A stretch of DNA of 64,000 nucleotides from Fasciola hepatica (GCA_948099385.1 CANUEZ040000140.1:62001-126000), one strand, 5' to 3'. Positions 39,090 through 53,399 are shown, counted from the first letter of the stretch. A program made the numbers and translations. Notes: generated by a model not told the origin, from the letters alone.

Positions 39090-39180
39090 ATCTACACGAC
39101 ATGTTATAGCACCTTCTCTTCACGGTTTCCATTCCCTGTGGGTGCTCGATGGATTTGCAATTCTGAGATTTCAATGGTGA
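39090..39180. other. Head-to-head junction of the two array arms
   Basis: Up to about 39,115 the monomer reads in left-arm orientation (TCTACACGACATGTTATAGC). From about 39,125 it reads as the reverse complement (CCCTGTGGGTGCTCGATGGA, then TTTCAATGGTGAGTTGAGCG). The switch occurs inside monomers, with no unique spacer, so the array is a very large imperfect inverted repeat. Confidence 0.92.
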
Positions 39181-39515
39181 GTTGAGCGTTCAAGCTACAT
39201 GATGAATCATTTTATACAAATCTAATCTCGTACTACTCAATTGCAAATAGTAATCAAGCTGTGTAGGTTGTTCATAAGGGAATGCGTTCCTTGTACTCAT
39301 GAACTACAGAGAAACCATCGAACATGGGAGTCGATCGGTGTGCGCAAAACGTGATGATACCGTTCAAAAGAAGCCAGTGACGGAACGGTGCTATATCATT
39401 TAGTGTATGTGTTCAACAAATCGTTGAGATCCATTCAGGATAGCATTCTTATTATAATTATCTATTGACAATCGTTCACCACGGTATCCCGTTCCCGTGA
39501 GGGCTCGGTGGATGT

Positions 39516-39559
39516 GCATTGCTGATGATTCCAAAGAGGATGAATCACCTGTAGAGTGC
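39516..39559 (+). ncRNA. Hammerhead motif next to the junction, right side
   Basis: GCATTG, then CTGATGA (39,522-39,528), a TTCC/GGAT-type stem II, GAATC, and GTA at 39,551-39,553. It has the same CTGATGA + GAATC combination as its mirror-image neighbours, and so does the next unit (CTGATGA at 39,923-39,929). Confidence 0.6.
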
Positions 39560-40399
39560 TTCCATGCATTCCAATGGTGAGTTGAGCGATCAAGCTGCAT
39601 GATCAATTATTTTATACAAATCTTATCTCCTACTACTCATATGCAAATATTAAGCAAGCTGTGTATGTTGTTCATCAGGGAATGCGATCGTTGTAATTAG
39701 ACACGTACAGGGATGCAATCGATCATGGGAGTCGATCGCTGTGCGGGAAGTGGGTTGTTACCGTTCAAAAGAAGCCAGTGACGAAAGAGTGCTATATCAT
39801 TTAGTGTAGATGTTGAACAAAGCGTTGAGATCCAGGCCAGATAGACTTCTGATGGAGGTCATCGTTTGACAACTGTTCTCCCCGGGTTCCAGTACCCGTG
39901 TGGTCTCGATCGATGTGCATTGCTGATGATTCCCGATAGAGATGAATCAGTTGTGCATTACTTTCATGCTTTTCAATGGTGAGTTCAGCGTTCAAGCTGC
40001 ATGATCAATCATATTATATACAAATCTAATCTCCTACAACTCAATTGCAAATATTAAGCTATCTGCGTATGTTGTTCTTAGGGGAATTAGTTCGTTGTAC
40101 TTAGGCCCCTACAGAGAAGCCTTCGATCATGGGAGTCGATCGCTTTGCGGGAAGTGGGTTGTTACCGTTCAAAAGAAGTCTGTGACGGAACGGTGCTATA
40201 TTTTGTAGTGGAGACGTTGAACAATGATTTGCGATCCATCCCGGATATCCCCCTGATTAGGATATTTGAAAGACAAAGGTCCACGATCTGTACCATTGCC
40301 CGTGTGGGCTCGATGGAGTAGAATTGGTGTTGATTCCCACCAGCGATTTTAAAGCTGCACACTGCGTCCATGCTTTTCAATGGTGAGTTGAGCGTTCAA

Positions 40400-43300
40400 G
40401 CTGCATGATCAATCATATTATATACAAATCTAATCTCCCACTACTCAATTGCAAATAGTAACGAAGCTGTGTAGGTTGTTCATAAGGGAATGCGTTGGTT
40501 GTACTTAGGCCCATACAGGGAAGTGATCCATGATAGGAGTGGATCGGTGTGTGGGTTGTGCTGGTTGTTACCATTCAAAAGAAAACAGTGACGGAACGGT
40601 GCTATATCATGTAGTGTAGATGTTGAACAAACCGTTGAGATCCATCACTGGATATGCATGTGTTTGAGAATTTCAATTGACAATCGTTCATGCGGAAATG
40701 GAGTCCCCGTGGGGCTCGGTCGATGTGCATTGATCATGATTCCCAACAAGCATGAAACAGCTGTACACTGCTTCCATGCTTGTCAATGGTGAGTTGAGCG
40801 TTCAAGCAGCATGATCAATCATATTATATACAAATCTAATCTCCCACTACTCAATTGCAAATAGTAACGAAGCTGTGTAGGTTGTTCATAAGGGAATGCG
40901 TTGGTTGTACTTAGGCCCCTACAGAGAAGTGATCCATGATAGGAGTGGATCGGTGTGTGGGATGTGCTGGTTGTTCCCGTTCAAAAGAAGCCAGTGACGG
41001 AACGGTGCTATATCATGTAGTGTAGATGTTGAACAAACCGTTGAGATCCATCCCTGGATATGCTTGCGAATAACGTGTTCGATTGACAATCGTTCATGCG
41101 GAAATGGAGTCCCAGTGGGGCTCGGTCGATGTGCATTGATCATGATTCCCAACAAGGATGAAACAGCTGTACACTGCTTCCATGCTTTTCAATGGTGAGT
41201 TGAGCGTTCAAGCTGCGTGATCAATCATATTATATAGAAATCTAATCTCCCACTACTCAATTGCAAATAGTAACGAAGCTGTGTAGGTTGTTCATAAGGG
41301 AATGCGTTGGTTGTACTTAGGCCCATACAGGGAAGTGATCCATGGTAGGAGTGGATCGGTGTGTGGGTTGTGCTGGTTGTTACCGTTCAAAAGAAGCCAG
41401 TGCACGTAAGGTGATATATCACGTACTGTAAGTGTTGAACAATCCGTTTAGATCCATCACTGGATAAGCTTGTGTTTGAGGATTTCATTTGACAACCGTT
41501 CATGCGGAAATGGGATCCCCGTGTGGCTCAGTCGATGTGCATTTCTCATGATTCCCAACAAGGATGAAACAGCTGTACACTGCTTCCATGCTTTTCAATG
41601 GTGAGTTGAGCGTTCAAGCTGCATGATCAATCATATTATATACAAATCTAATCTCCCACTACTCAATTGCAAATAGTAACGAAGCTGTGTAGGTTGTTCA
41701 TAAGGGAATGCGTTGGTTGTACTTAGGCCCCTACAGAGAAGTGATCCATGATAGGAGTGGATCGGTGTGTGGGATGTGCTGGTTGTTAGCGTTCAAAAGA
41801 AGCCAGTGACGGAACGGTGCTATATGATGTAGTGTAGATGTTGAACAAACCGTTGAGATCCATCACTGGATATGCTTGTGTTTGAGGATTCCAATTGACA
41901 ATCGTTCATGCGGAAATGGAGTCCCCGTTGTGCTGTTTCGATATGCATTGATCATGATTCCCAACAAGGATGAAACAGCTGTACACTGCTTCCATGCTTT
42001 ACAATGGTGAGTTGAGCGTTCAAGCTGCATGATCAATCATATTATATACAAATCTAATCTCCCACTACTCAATTACAAATAGTAACGAAGCTGTGTAGGT
42101 TGTTCATAAGGGAATGCGTTGGTTGTACTTAGGCCCCTACAGAGAAGTGTTCCATGATAGGATTGGATCAATGTGTTGGGTTTGCTTTTTGTAAGCGTTC
42201 ACTTGAATCCAGTGACGGAACGGTGCTACGTCATGTAGTGTAGATTTTGAACAAACCGTTGAGATCCATCACTGGATATGCTTGCGTTTGAGGATTCCAA
42301 TTGACAATCGTTCATGCGGAAATGGAGTCCCCGTTGTGCTCCTTCGATGTGCATTGATCATGATTCCCAACAAGGATGAAACAGCTGTACACTGCTTCCA
42401 TGCTTTTCAATGGTGAGTTGAGCGTTCAAGCTGCATGATCAATCATATTATATACAAATCTAATCTCCCACTACTCAATTACAAATAGTAACGAAGCTGT
42501 GTAGGTTGTTCATAAGGGAATGCGTTGGTTGTACTTAGGCCCATACAGGGAAGTGATCCATGATAGGAGTGGATCGGTGTGTGGGTTGTGCTGGTTGTTA
42601 CCATTCAAAAGAAAACAGTGACGGAACGGTGCTATATGATGTAGTGTAGATGTTGAACAAACCGTTGAGATCCATCACTGGATATGCATGTGTTTGAGAA
42701 TTTCAATTGACAATCGTTCATGCGGAAATGGAGTCCCCGTGGGGCTCGGTCGATGTGCATTGATCATGATTCCCAACAAGGATGAAACAGCTGTACACTG
42801 CTTCCATGCTTGTCAATGGTAAGTTGAGCGTTCAAGCAGCATGATCAATCATATTATATACAAATCTAATCTCCCACTACTCAATTGCAAATAGTAACGA
42901 AGCTGTGTAGGTTGTTCATAAGGGAATGCGTTGGTTGTACTTAGGCCCCTACAGAGAAGTGATCCATGATAGGAGTGGATCGGTGTGTGGGATGTGCTGG
43001 TTGTTAGCGTTCAAAAGAAGCCAGTGATGGAACGGTGCTATATCATGTAGTGTAGATGTTGAACAAACCGTTGAGATCCATCCCTGGATATGCTTGCGAA
43101 TAACGTGTTCGATTGACAATCGTTCATGCGGAAATGGAGTCCCAGTGGGGCTCGGTCGATGTGCATTGCTCATGATTCCCAACAAGGATGAAACAGCTGT
43201 ACACTGCTTCCATGCTTTTCAATGGTGAGTTGAGCGTTCAAGCTGCATGATCAATCATATTATATAGAAATCTAATCTCCCACTACTCAATTGCAAATAG

Positions 43301-44500
43301 TAACGAAGCTGTGTAGGTTGTTCATAAGGGAATGCGTTGGTTTTACTTAGGCCCATACAGGGAAGTGATCCATGATAGGAGTGGATCGGTGTGTGGGTTG
43401 TGCTGGTTGTTACCATTCAAAAGAAAACAGTGACGGAACGGTGCCATATGATGTAGTGTAGATGTTGAACAAACCGTTGAGATCCATCACTGGATATGCT
43501 TGTGTTTGAGGATTTCAATTGACAATCGTTCATGCGGAAATGGAGTCCCCGTTGTGCTGTTTCGATATGCATTGATCATGATTCCCAACAAGGATGAAAC
43601 AGCTGTACACTGCTTCCATGCTTTACAATGGTGAGTTGAGCGTTCAAGCTGCATGATCAATCATATTATATACAAATCTAATCTCCCACTACTCAATTGC
43701 AAATAGTAACGAAGCTGTGTAGGTTGTTCATAAGGGAATGCGTTGGTTGTACTTAGGCCCCTACAGAGAAGTGATCCATGATAGGATTGGATCAATGTGT
43801 TGGGTTTGCTTTTTGTAAGCGTTCACTTGGATCCAGTGACGGAACGGTGCTACATCATGTAGTGTAGATTTTGAACAAACCGTTGAGATCCATCACTGGA
43901 TATGCTTGCGTTTGAGGATTCCAATTGACAATAGTTCATGCGGAAATGGAGTCCCCGTTGTGCTCCTTCGATGTGCATTGCTCATGATTCCCAACAAGGA
44001 TGAAACAGCTGTACACTGCTTCCATGCTTTTCAATGGTGAGTTGAGCGTTCAAGCTGCGTGATCAATCATATTATATACAAATCTAATCTCCCACTACTC
44101 AATTGCAAATAGTAACCAAGCTGTGTAGGTTGTTCATAAGGGAATGCGTTGGTTGTACTTAGGCCCGTACAGAGAAGTGATCCATGATAGGAGTGGATCG
44201 GTGTGTGGGATGTGCTGGTTGTTAGCGTTCAAAAGCAGCCAGTGACGGAACGGTGCTATATCATGTAGTGTAGATGTTGAACAAACCGTTGAGATCCATC
44301 CCTGGATATGCTTGCGAATCGCGTGTTCGATTGACAATCGTTCATGCGGAAATGGAGTCCCAGTGGGGCTCGGTCGATGTGCATTGCTCATGATTCCCAA
44401 CAAGGATGAAACAGCTGTACACTGCTTCCATGCTTTTCAATGGTGAGTTGAGCGTTCAAGCTGCGTGATCAATCATATTATATAGAAATCTAATCTCCCA
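40400..44500. repeat. Higher-order repeat, about 2,030-bp (five-monomer) period, in the right arm
   Basis: Units near 40.49-41.3 kb recur near 42.52-43.3 kb, 2,030 bp apart, with matching private variants such as ACCATTCAAAAGAAAACAG. A related unit recurs three monomers later at 44.1-44.4 kb. Confidence 0.8.
44381..44425 (+). ncRNA. Representative hammerhead motif of the homogenised units
   Basis: GCATTG (stem I), CTCATGA (44,387-44,393), a 14-nt stem-loop II closed by ATTCC/GGAT, GAAAC, AGCT, GTA (44,417-44,419), then CACTGC (stem I, five of six pairs). The motif is complete except for C in place of the invariant G5 in CTGATGA. Other units have ATCATGA at this place. Stem III is the palindrome ACAGCTGT. 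Confidence 0.7.
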
Positions 44501-47500
44501 CTACTCAATTGCAAATAGTAACGAAGCTGTGTAGGTTGTTCATAAGGGAATGCGTTGGTTGTACTTAGGCGCCTACAGAGGAGTGATCCATGATAGGAGT
44601 GGATCAATGTGTGGGGTTTGCTGGTTGTTACCGTTCAATTGAAGCCAGTGCACGTAAGTTGATATATCACGTACTGTAAATGTTGAACAAGCCGTTGAGA
44701 TCCATCACTGGATAAGCTTGTGTTTGAGGATTTCATTTGACAACCGTTCATGCGGAAATGGGATCCCCGTGTGGCTCAGTCGATGTGCATTTCTCATGAT
44801 TCCCAACAAGGATGAAACAGCTGTACACTGCCTCCATGCTTGTCAATGGTAAGCTGAGCGTTCAAGCTGCGTGATCAATCATATTATATACAAATCTAAT
44901 CTCCCACTACTCAATTGCAAATAGTAACGAAGCTGTGTAGGTTGTTCATAAGGGAATGCGTTGGTTGTACTTAGGCCCCTACAGAGAAGTTATCCATGAT
45001 AGGAGTGGATCGGTGTGTGGGATGTGCTGGTTGTTAGCGTTCAAAAGAAGCCAGTGACGGAACGGTGCTATATGATGTAGTGTAGATGTTGAACAAACCG
45101 TTGAGATCCATCACTGGATATGCTTGTGTTTGAGGATTTCAATTGACAATCGTTCATGCGGAAATGGAGTCCCCGTTCTGCTCTTTCGATGTGCATTGAT
45201 CATGATTCCCAACAAGGATGAAACAGCTGTACACTGCTTCCATGCTTTACAATGGTGAGTTGAGCGTTCAAGCTGCATGATCAATCATATTATATACAAA
45301 TCTAATCTCCCACTACTCAATTGCAAATAGTATCGAAGCTGTGTAGGTTGTTCATAAGGGAATGCGTTGGTTGTACTTAGGCCCATACAGGGAAGTGATC
45401 CATGATAGGAGTGGATCGGTGTGTGGGTTGTGCTGGTTGTTACCGTTCAAAAGAAGCCTGTTACTGAAAGGTGATATATGAGGTACTGTATACGTTGAAC
45501 AAACCGTTGAGATCCATCCCTGGATAAGCTTGCTGTTAACGTGTTCAATTGACAATCGTTCATGAGGAAATCGAGTGCCCGTGGGGCTCTTTAGATGTGC
45601 ATTGCTCATGATTCCCAACAAGGATGAAACAGCTGTACACTGCTTCCATGCTTGTCAATGGTAAGCTGAGCGTTCAAGCTGCGTGATCAATCATATTATA
45701 TACAAATCTAATCTCCCACTACTCAATTGCAAATAGTAACGAAGCTGTGTAGGTTGTTCATAAGGGAATGCGTTGGTTGTACTTAGGCCCATACAGAGAA
45801 GTTATCCATGATAGGAGTGGATCGGTATGTGGGATGTGCTGGTTGTTAGCGTTCAAAAGAAGCCAGTGACGGAACGGTGCTGTATGATGTAGTGTAAATG
45901 TTGAACAAACCGTTGAGATCCATCACTGGATATGCTTGCGTTTGAGGATTTCAATTGACAATCGTTCATGCGGAAATGGAGTCCCCGTGGTGCTACTTCG
46001 ATGTGCATTGATCATGATTCCCAACAAGGATGAAACAGCTGTACACTGCTTCCATGCTTTTCAATGGTGAGTTGAGCGTTCAAGCTGCATGATCAATCAT
46101 ATTATATACAAATCTAATCTCCCACTACTCAATTACAAATAGTAACGAAGCTGTGTAGGTTGTTCATAAGGGAATGCGTTGGTTGTACTTAGGCCCGTAC
46201 AGAGAATTGATCCATGATAGGAGTGCATCGGTGTGTGGGTTGTGCTGGTTGTTACCATTCAAAAGAAAACAGTGACGGAACGGTGCTATATGATGTAGTG
46301 TAGATGTTGAACAATCCGTTGAGATCCATGACTGGATATGCTTGTGTTTGAGGATTTCAATTGACAATCGTTCATGCGGAAATGGAGTCCCCGTTGTGCT
46401 CTTTCGATGTGCATTGCTCATGATTCCCAACAAGAATGAAACAGCTGTACACTGCTTCCATGCTTTTCAATGGTGAGTTGAGCGTTCAAGCTGCATGATC
46501 AATCATATTATATACAAATCTAATCTCCCACTACTCAGTTGCAAATGGTAACCAAGCTGTGTAGGTTGTTCATAAGGGAATGCGTTGGTTGTACTTAGGC
46601 CCATACAGGGAAGTGATCCATGATAGGAGTGGATCGGTGTGTGGGTTGTGCTGGTTGTTACCGTTCAAAAGAAAATACTGATGGAACGGTGCTATATCAT
46701 GTAGTTTAGATGATAAAAAATGCGATGAGATCCAGCCCTCGATAGGCTGGCGTTTGAGGTGTTCGATTGACAATCGTGTAGGCGGAAAGCGAGTCTCCGT
46801 AGTGCTCTCTCGATGTGCATTGCTCATGATTCCCAACAAGGATGAAACAGCTGTACACTGCTTCCATGCTTTTCAATGGTGAGTTGAGCGTTCAAGCTGC
46901 ATGATCAATCATATTATATACAAATCTAATCTCCCACTACTCAGTTGCAAATGGTAACCAAGCTGTGTAGGTTGTTCATAAGGGAATGCGTTGGTTGTAC
47001 TTAGGCCCATACAGGGAAGTGATCCATGATAGGAGTGGATCGGTGTGTGGGTTGTGCTGGTTGTTACCGTTCAAAAGAAGCCAGTGATGGAACGGTGCTA
47101 TATCATGTAGTTTAGATGATAAATAATGCGATGAGATCCAGCCCTTGATAGGCTGGCGTTTGAGGTGTTCGATTGACAATCGTGTAGGCGGAAAGCGAGT
47201 CTCCGTAGTGCTCTCTCGATGTGCATTGATCATGATTCCCAACAAGGATGAAACAGCTGTACACTGCTTCAATGCTTTTCAATGGTGAGTTGAGCGTTCA
47301 AGCTGCATGATCAATCATATTATATACAAATCTAATCTCCCACTACTCAATTGCAAATAGTAACGAAGCTGTGTAGGTTGTTCATAAGGGAATGCGTTGG
47401 TTGTACTTAGGCCCCTACAGAGAAGTCATCCTTCATTGGAGTCGATCGGTGTGTGGGTTGTGCTGGTTGTTACCGTTCAAAAGAAGCCAGTGATGGAACG

Positions 47501-50500
47501 GTGCTATATCATGTAGTGTACATGTTGAACAATGCGATGAAAGGTAGCCCTTGATAGGGTTTCTTTTGAGGTGTTCGTATGAATGTCGTTCATGCCGAAA
47601 TGGAGTCCCCGCAGTAATATTTTGATAAGCATTGCTCATGATTCCCAACAAGGATGAAACAGCTGTACACCGCTTCCGTGCTTTTCAATGGTGAGTTGAG
47701 CGTTCAAGCTGCATGATCAATCATATTATATACAAATCTAATCTCCCACTACTCAGTTGCAAATAGTAACGAAGCTGTGTAGGTTGTTCATAAGGGAAAG
47801 CGTTGGTTGTAATTAGGCCCATACACGGAAGTGATCCATGATAGGAGTGGATCGGTGTGTGGGTTGTGCTGGTTGTTACCGTTCAAAAGAAGCCAGTGAT
47901 GGAACGGTGCTATATCATGTAGTGTACATGTTGAACAATACGATGAAAGGCAGCTCTTGATAGGCTGGCGTTTGAGGTGTTCGTATGAAGTTGTTACATA
48001 CCGAAATGGAGTCCCCGCAGTAATCTTTTGATAAGCATTGCTCATGATTCCCAACAAGGATGGAACAGCTGTACACTGCTTCCGTGCTTTTCAATGGTGA
48101 GTTGAGCGTTCAAGCTGCATGATCAATCATATTATATACAAATCTAATCTCCCACTACTCGATTGCAAATAGTAACCAAGCTGTATTAGGTTATTCATAA
48201 GGGAATGCGTTTCTTGTAATTAGCCCCTACAGAGAAGTGATCCATCATAGGAGTGGATCGGTGTGTGGGTTGTGCTGGTTGTTACTGTTCAAAAGAAAAT
48301 ACTGATGAAACGGTGCTATATCATGTAGTTCAGATGATAAAAAATGCGATGAGATCCAGCCCTCGATAGGCTGGCGTTTGAGGTGTTCGATTGACAATCG
48401 TGTAGGCGGAAAGCGAGTCTCCGTAGTGCTCTCTCGATGTGCATTGCTCATGATTCCCAACAAGGATGAAACAGCTGTACACTGCTTCAATGCTTTTCAA
48501 TGGTGAGTTGAGCGTTCAAGCTGCATGATCAATCATATTATATACAAATCCAATCTCCCACTACTCAATTGCAAATAGTAATGAAGCTGTGTAGGTTGTT
48601 CATAAGGGAATGCGTTGGTTGTACTTAGGCCCATACAGAGAAGTGCTCCATGAGAGGAGTGGATCGGTATGTGTGTTGTGCTGGTTGTTACCGTTCAAAA
48701 GAAGCCAGTGACGGAACGGTGCTATATCATGTAGTGTAGATGTTGAAAAATGCGATGAAAGGCAGCCCTTGATAGGCTGGCGTTTGAGGTGTTCGTATGA
48801 AGGTCGTTCATACCGGAATGGAGTCCCCGCAGTAATCTTTTGATAAGCATTGCTCATGATTCCCAACAAGGATGAAACAGCTGTACACTGCTTCCATGCT
48901 TTTCAATGGTGAGTTGAGCGTTCAAGCTGCGTGATCAATCATATTATATACAAATCTAATCTCCCACTACTCAATTGCAAATAGTAACCAAGCTGTGTAG
49001 GTTGTTCATAAGGGAATGCGTTGGTTGTACTTAGGCCCATACAGGGAAGTGATCCATGATAGGAGTGGATCGGTGTGTGGGTTGTGCTGGTTGTTACCGT
49101 TCAAAAGAAAATACTGATGGAACGGTGCTATATCATGTAGTTCAGATGATAAAAATTGCGATGAGATCCAGCCCTCGATAGGCTGGCGTTTGAGGTGTTC
49201 GATTGACAATCGTGTAGGCGGAAAGCGAGTCTCCGTAGTGCTCTCTCGATGTGCATTGCTCATGATTCCCAACAAGGATGAAACAGCTGTACACTGCTTC
49301 CATGCTTTTCAATGGTGAGTTGAGCGTTCAAGCTGCATGATCAATCATATTATATACAAATCTAATCTCCCACTACTCAATTGCAAATAGTAACGAAGCT
49401 GTATTAGGTTATTCATAAGGGAATGCGTTGGTTGTACTTAGGCCCATACAGGGAAGTGATCCATGATAGGAGTGGATCGGTGTGTGGGTTGTGCTGGTTG
49501 TTACCGTTCAAAAGAAGCCAGTGATGGAACGGTGCTATATCATGTAGTGTACATGTTGAACAATACGTTGAAAGGCAGCCCTTGATAGGCTGGCGTTTGA
49601 GGTGTTCGATTGACAATCGTGTAGGCGGAAAGCGAGTCTCCGAAGTGCTCTCTCGATGTGCATTGCTCATGATTCCCAACAAGGATGAAACAGCTGTACA
49701 CTGCTTCCATGCTTTTCAATGGTGAGTTGAGCGTTCAAGCTGCATGATCAATCATATTATATACAAATCCAATCTCCCACTACTCAGTTGCAAATGGTAA
49801 CCAAGCTGTGTAGGTTGTTCATAAGGGAATGCGTTGGTTGTACTTAGGCCCATACAGGGAAGTGATCCATGGTAGGAGTGGATCGGTGTGTGGGTTGTGC
49901 TGGTTGTTCCCGTTCAAAAGAAGCCAGTGACGGAACGGTGCTATATCATGTAGTGTAGATGTTGAAAAATGCGATGACAACCAGCACGTGATAGGCTTGC
50001 GGTTCTGGTGTTTGATTGACTATCGTGTATGCGAAAAGCGATTCTCCGTAGTGCTCTCTCGATGTGCATTGCTCATGATTCCCAACAAGGATGAAACAGC
50101 TGTACACTGTTTCCATGCTTTTCAATGGTGAGTTGAGCGTTCAAGCAGCATGATCAATCATATTATATACAAATCTAATCTCCCACTACTCAGTTGCAAA
50201 TAGTAATGAAGCTGTGTAGGTTGTTCATAAGGGAATGCGTTGGTTGTACTTAGGCCCATACAGGGAAGTGATCCATGATAGGAGTGGATCGGTGTGTGGG
50301 TTGTGCTGGTTGTTACCGTTCAAAAGAAGCCAGTGACGGAACGTTCCTATATAATGTAGTGTAGATGTTGAACAATGCGATGAAAGGCAGCCCTTGATAG
50401 TGTTTCTTTTGAGGTGTTCGTATGAAGGTCGTTCATGCCGAAATGGAGTCCCGCAGTTATCATTTGATAAGCATTGCTCATGATTCCCAACAAGGATGAA

Positions 50501-53399
50501 ACAGCTGTACACTGCTTCCATGCTTTTCAATGGTGAGTTGAGCGTTCAAGCTGCATGATCAATCATATTATATACAAATCTAATCTCCCACTTCTCAATT
50601 GCAAATAGTATCGAAGCTCTATTAGCGTGTTCATAAGGGAATGCATTGGTTGTACTTAGGCCCATACAGGGAAGTGATCCATGATAGGAGTGGATCGGTT
50701 TGTGGGTTGTGCTGGTTGCTACCGTTCAAAAGAAGCCAGTGACGGAACGGTGCTATATGATGTAGTGTAGATGTTGAAAAATGCGATGAAAGGCAGCCCT
50801 TGATAGGCTGGCGTTTGAGGTGTTCGATTGACAATCGTGTAGGCGGAAAGCGAGTCTCCGTAGTGCTCTCTCGATGTGCATTGCTCATGATTCCCAACAA
50901 GGATGAAACAGCTGTACACTGCTTCCATGCTTGTCAATGGTAAGCTGAGCGTTCAAGCTGCGTGATCAATCATATTATATACAAATCTAATCTCCCACTA
51001 CTCAATTGCAAATAGTAATGAAGCTGTGTAGGTTGTTCATAAGGGAATGCGTTGGTTGTAATTAGGCCCATACAGGGAAGTGATCCATGATAGGAGTGGA
51101 TCGGTGTGTGGGTTGTGCTGGTTGTTACCGTTCAAAAGAAGCCAGTGATGGAACGGTGCTATATCATGTAGTGTACATGTTGAACAATACGTTGAAAGGC
51201 AGCCCTTGATAGGCTGGCGTTTGAGGTGTTCGTATGAAGGTCGTTCATACCGAAATGGAGTCCCCGCAGTAATATTTTGATAAGCATTGCTCATGATTCC
51301 CAACAAGGATGAAACAGCTGTACACTGCTTCCATGCTTTTCAATGGTGAGTTGAGCGTTCAAGCTGCATGATCAATCATATTATATACAAATCTAATCTC
51401 CCACTACTCAATTGCAAATAGTAACGAAGCTGTATTAGGTTATTCATAAGGGAATGCGTTGGTTGTACTTAGGCCCATACAGGGAAGTGATCCATGATAG
51501 GAGTGGATCGGTGTGTGGGTTGTGCTGGTTGTTACCGTTCAAAAGAAGCCAGTGATGGAACGGTGCTATATCATGTAGTTTAGATGATAAATAATGCGAT
51601 GAGATCCAGCCCTTGATAGGCTGGCGTTTGAGGTGTTCGATTGACAATCGTGTAGGCGGAAAGCGAGTCTCCGTAGTGCTCTCTCGATGTGCATTGCTCA
51701 TGATTCCCAACAAGGATGAAACAGCTGTACACTGCTTCAATGCTTTTCAATGGTGAGTTGAGCGTTCAAGCTGCAAGATCAATCATATTATATACAAATC
51801 TAATCTCCCACTACTCAGTTGCAAATAGTAATGAAGCTGTGTAGGTTGTTCATAAGGGAATGCGTTGGTTGTACTTAGGCCCATACAGGGAAGTGATCCA
51901 TGATAGGAGTGGATCGGTGTGTGGGTTGTGCTGGTTGTTACCGTTCAAAAGAAGCCAGTGACGGAACGGTGCTATATCATGTAGTGTAGATGTTGAAAAA
52001 TGCGATGACAACCAGCACGTGATAGGCTTGCGGTTCTGGTGTTTGATTGACTATCGTGTATGCGAAAAGCGATTCTCCGTAGTGCTCTCTCGATGTGCAT
52101 TGCTCATGATTCCCAACAAGGATGAAACAGCTGTACACTGCTTCCATGCTTTTCAATGGTGAGTTGAGCGTTCAAGCTGCATGATCAATCATATTATATA
52201 CAAATCTAATCTCCCACTACTCAATTGCAAATAGTAACGAAGCTGTATTAGGTTATTCATAAGGGAATGCGTTGGTTGTAATTAGGCCCATACAGGGAAG
52301 TGATCCATGATAGGAGTGGATCGGTGTGTGGGTTGTGCTGGTTGTTACCGTTCAAAAGAAGCCAGTGACGGAACGTTCGTATATAATGTAGTGTACATGT
52401 TGAACAATGCGATGAAAGGCAGCCCTTGATAGGGTTTCTTTTGAGGTGTTCGTATGAAGGTCGTTCATGCCGAAATGGAGTCCCGCAGTTATCATTTGAT
52501 AAGCATTGCTCATGATTCCCAACAAGGATGAAACAGCTGTACACTGCTTCCATGCTTTTCAATGGTGAGTTGAGCGTTCAAGCTGCATGATCAATCATAT
52601 TATATACAAATCTAATCTCCCACTTCTCAATTGCAAATAGTATCGAAGCTCTATTAGCTTGTTCATAAGGGAATGCGTTGGTTGTACTTAGGCCCATACA
52701 GGGAAGTGATCCATGATAGGAGTGGATCGGTTTGTGGGTTGTGCTGGTTGCTACCGTTCAAAAGAAGCCAGTGACGGAACGGTGCTATATCATGTAGTGT
52801 AGATGTTGAAAAATGCGATGAGATCCAGCCCTCGATCGGCTGGCGTTTGAGGTGTTCGATTGACAATCGTGTAGGCGGAAAGCGAGTCTCCGTAGTGCTC
52901 TCTCGATGTGCATTGCTCATGATTCCCAACAAGGATGAAACAGCTGTACACTGCTTCCATGCTTTTCAATGGTGAGTTGAGCGTTCAAGCTGCATGATCA
53001 ATCATATTATATACAAATCTAATCTCCCACTACTCAATTGCAAATAGTAACCAAGCTGTATTAGGTTATTCATAAGGGAAGGCTTTTTTTGTAATTAGCC
53101 CCTACAGAGAAGTGATCCATGATAGGAGTGGATCGGTGTGTGGGTTGTGCTGGTTGTTACCGTTCAAAAGAAAATACTGATGGAACGGTGCTATATCATG
53201 TAGTTTAGATGATAAAAAATGCGATGAGATCCAGCCCTTGATAGGCTGGCGTTTGAGGTGTTCGATTGACAATCGTGTAGGCGGAAAGCGAGTCTCCGTA
53301 GTGCTCTCTCGATGTGCATTGCTCATGATTCCCAACAAGGATGAAACAGCTGTACACTGCTTCAATGCTTTTCAATGGTGAGTTGAGCGTTCAAGCTGC

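Larger units (their letters stand above)
29310..39120 (-). repeat. 406-bp hammerhead repeat array, left arm (ribozyme strand minus)
   Basis: About 24 monomers of about 405 bp. The outermost, at 29.31-29.75 kb, is clearly decayed. A monomer has a strongly conserved half (from about CACTACATGATATAGCACC through CAATTGAGTAGTGGGAG and TGATTGATCATGCAGCTTGAA to GGGAATCATGAGCAATGCAC) and a variable block of about 120 bp. Read on the minus strand, the variable block is the tRNA-like part and leads straight into the hammerhead motif. Monomers at 36.6-38.3 kb keep legible A and B boxes. Two monomers (near 31.04 and 33.41 kb) carry the same internal deletion. Confidence 0.97.
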
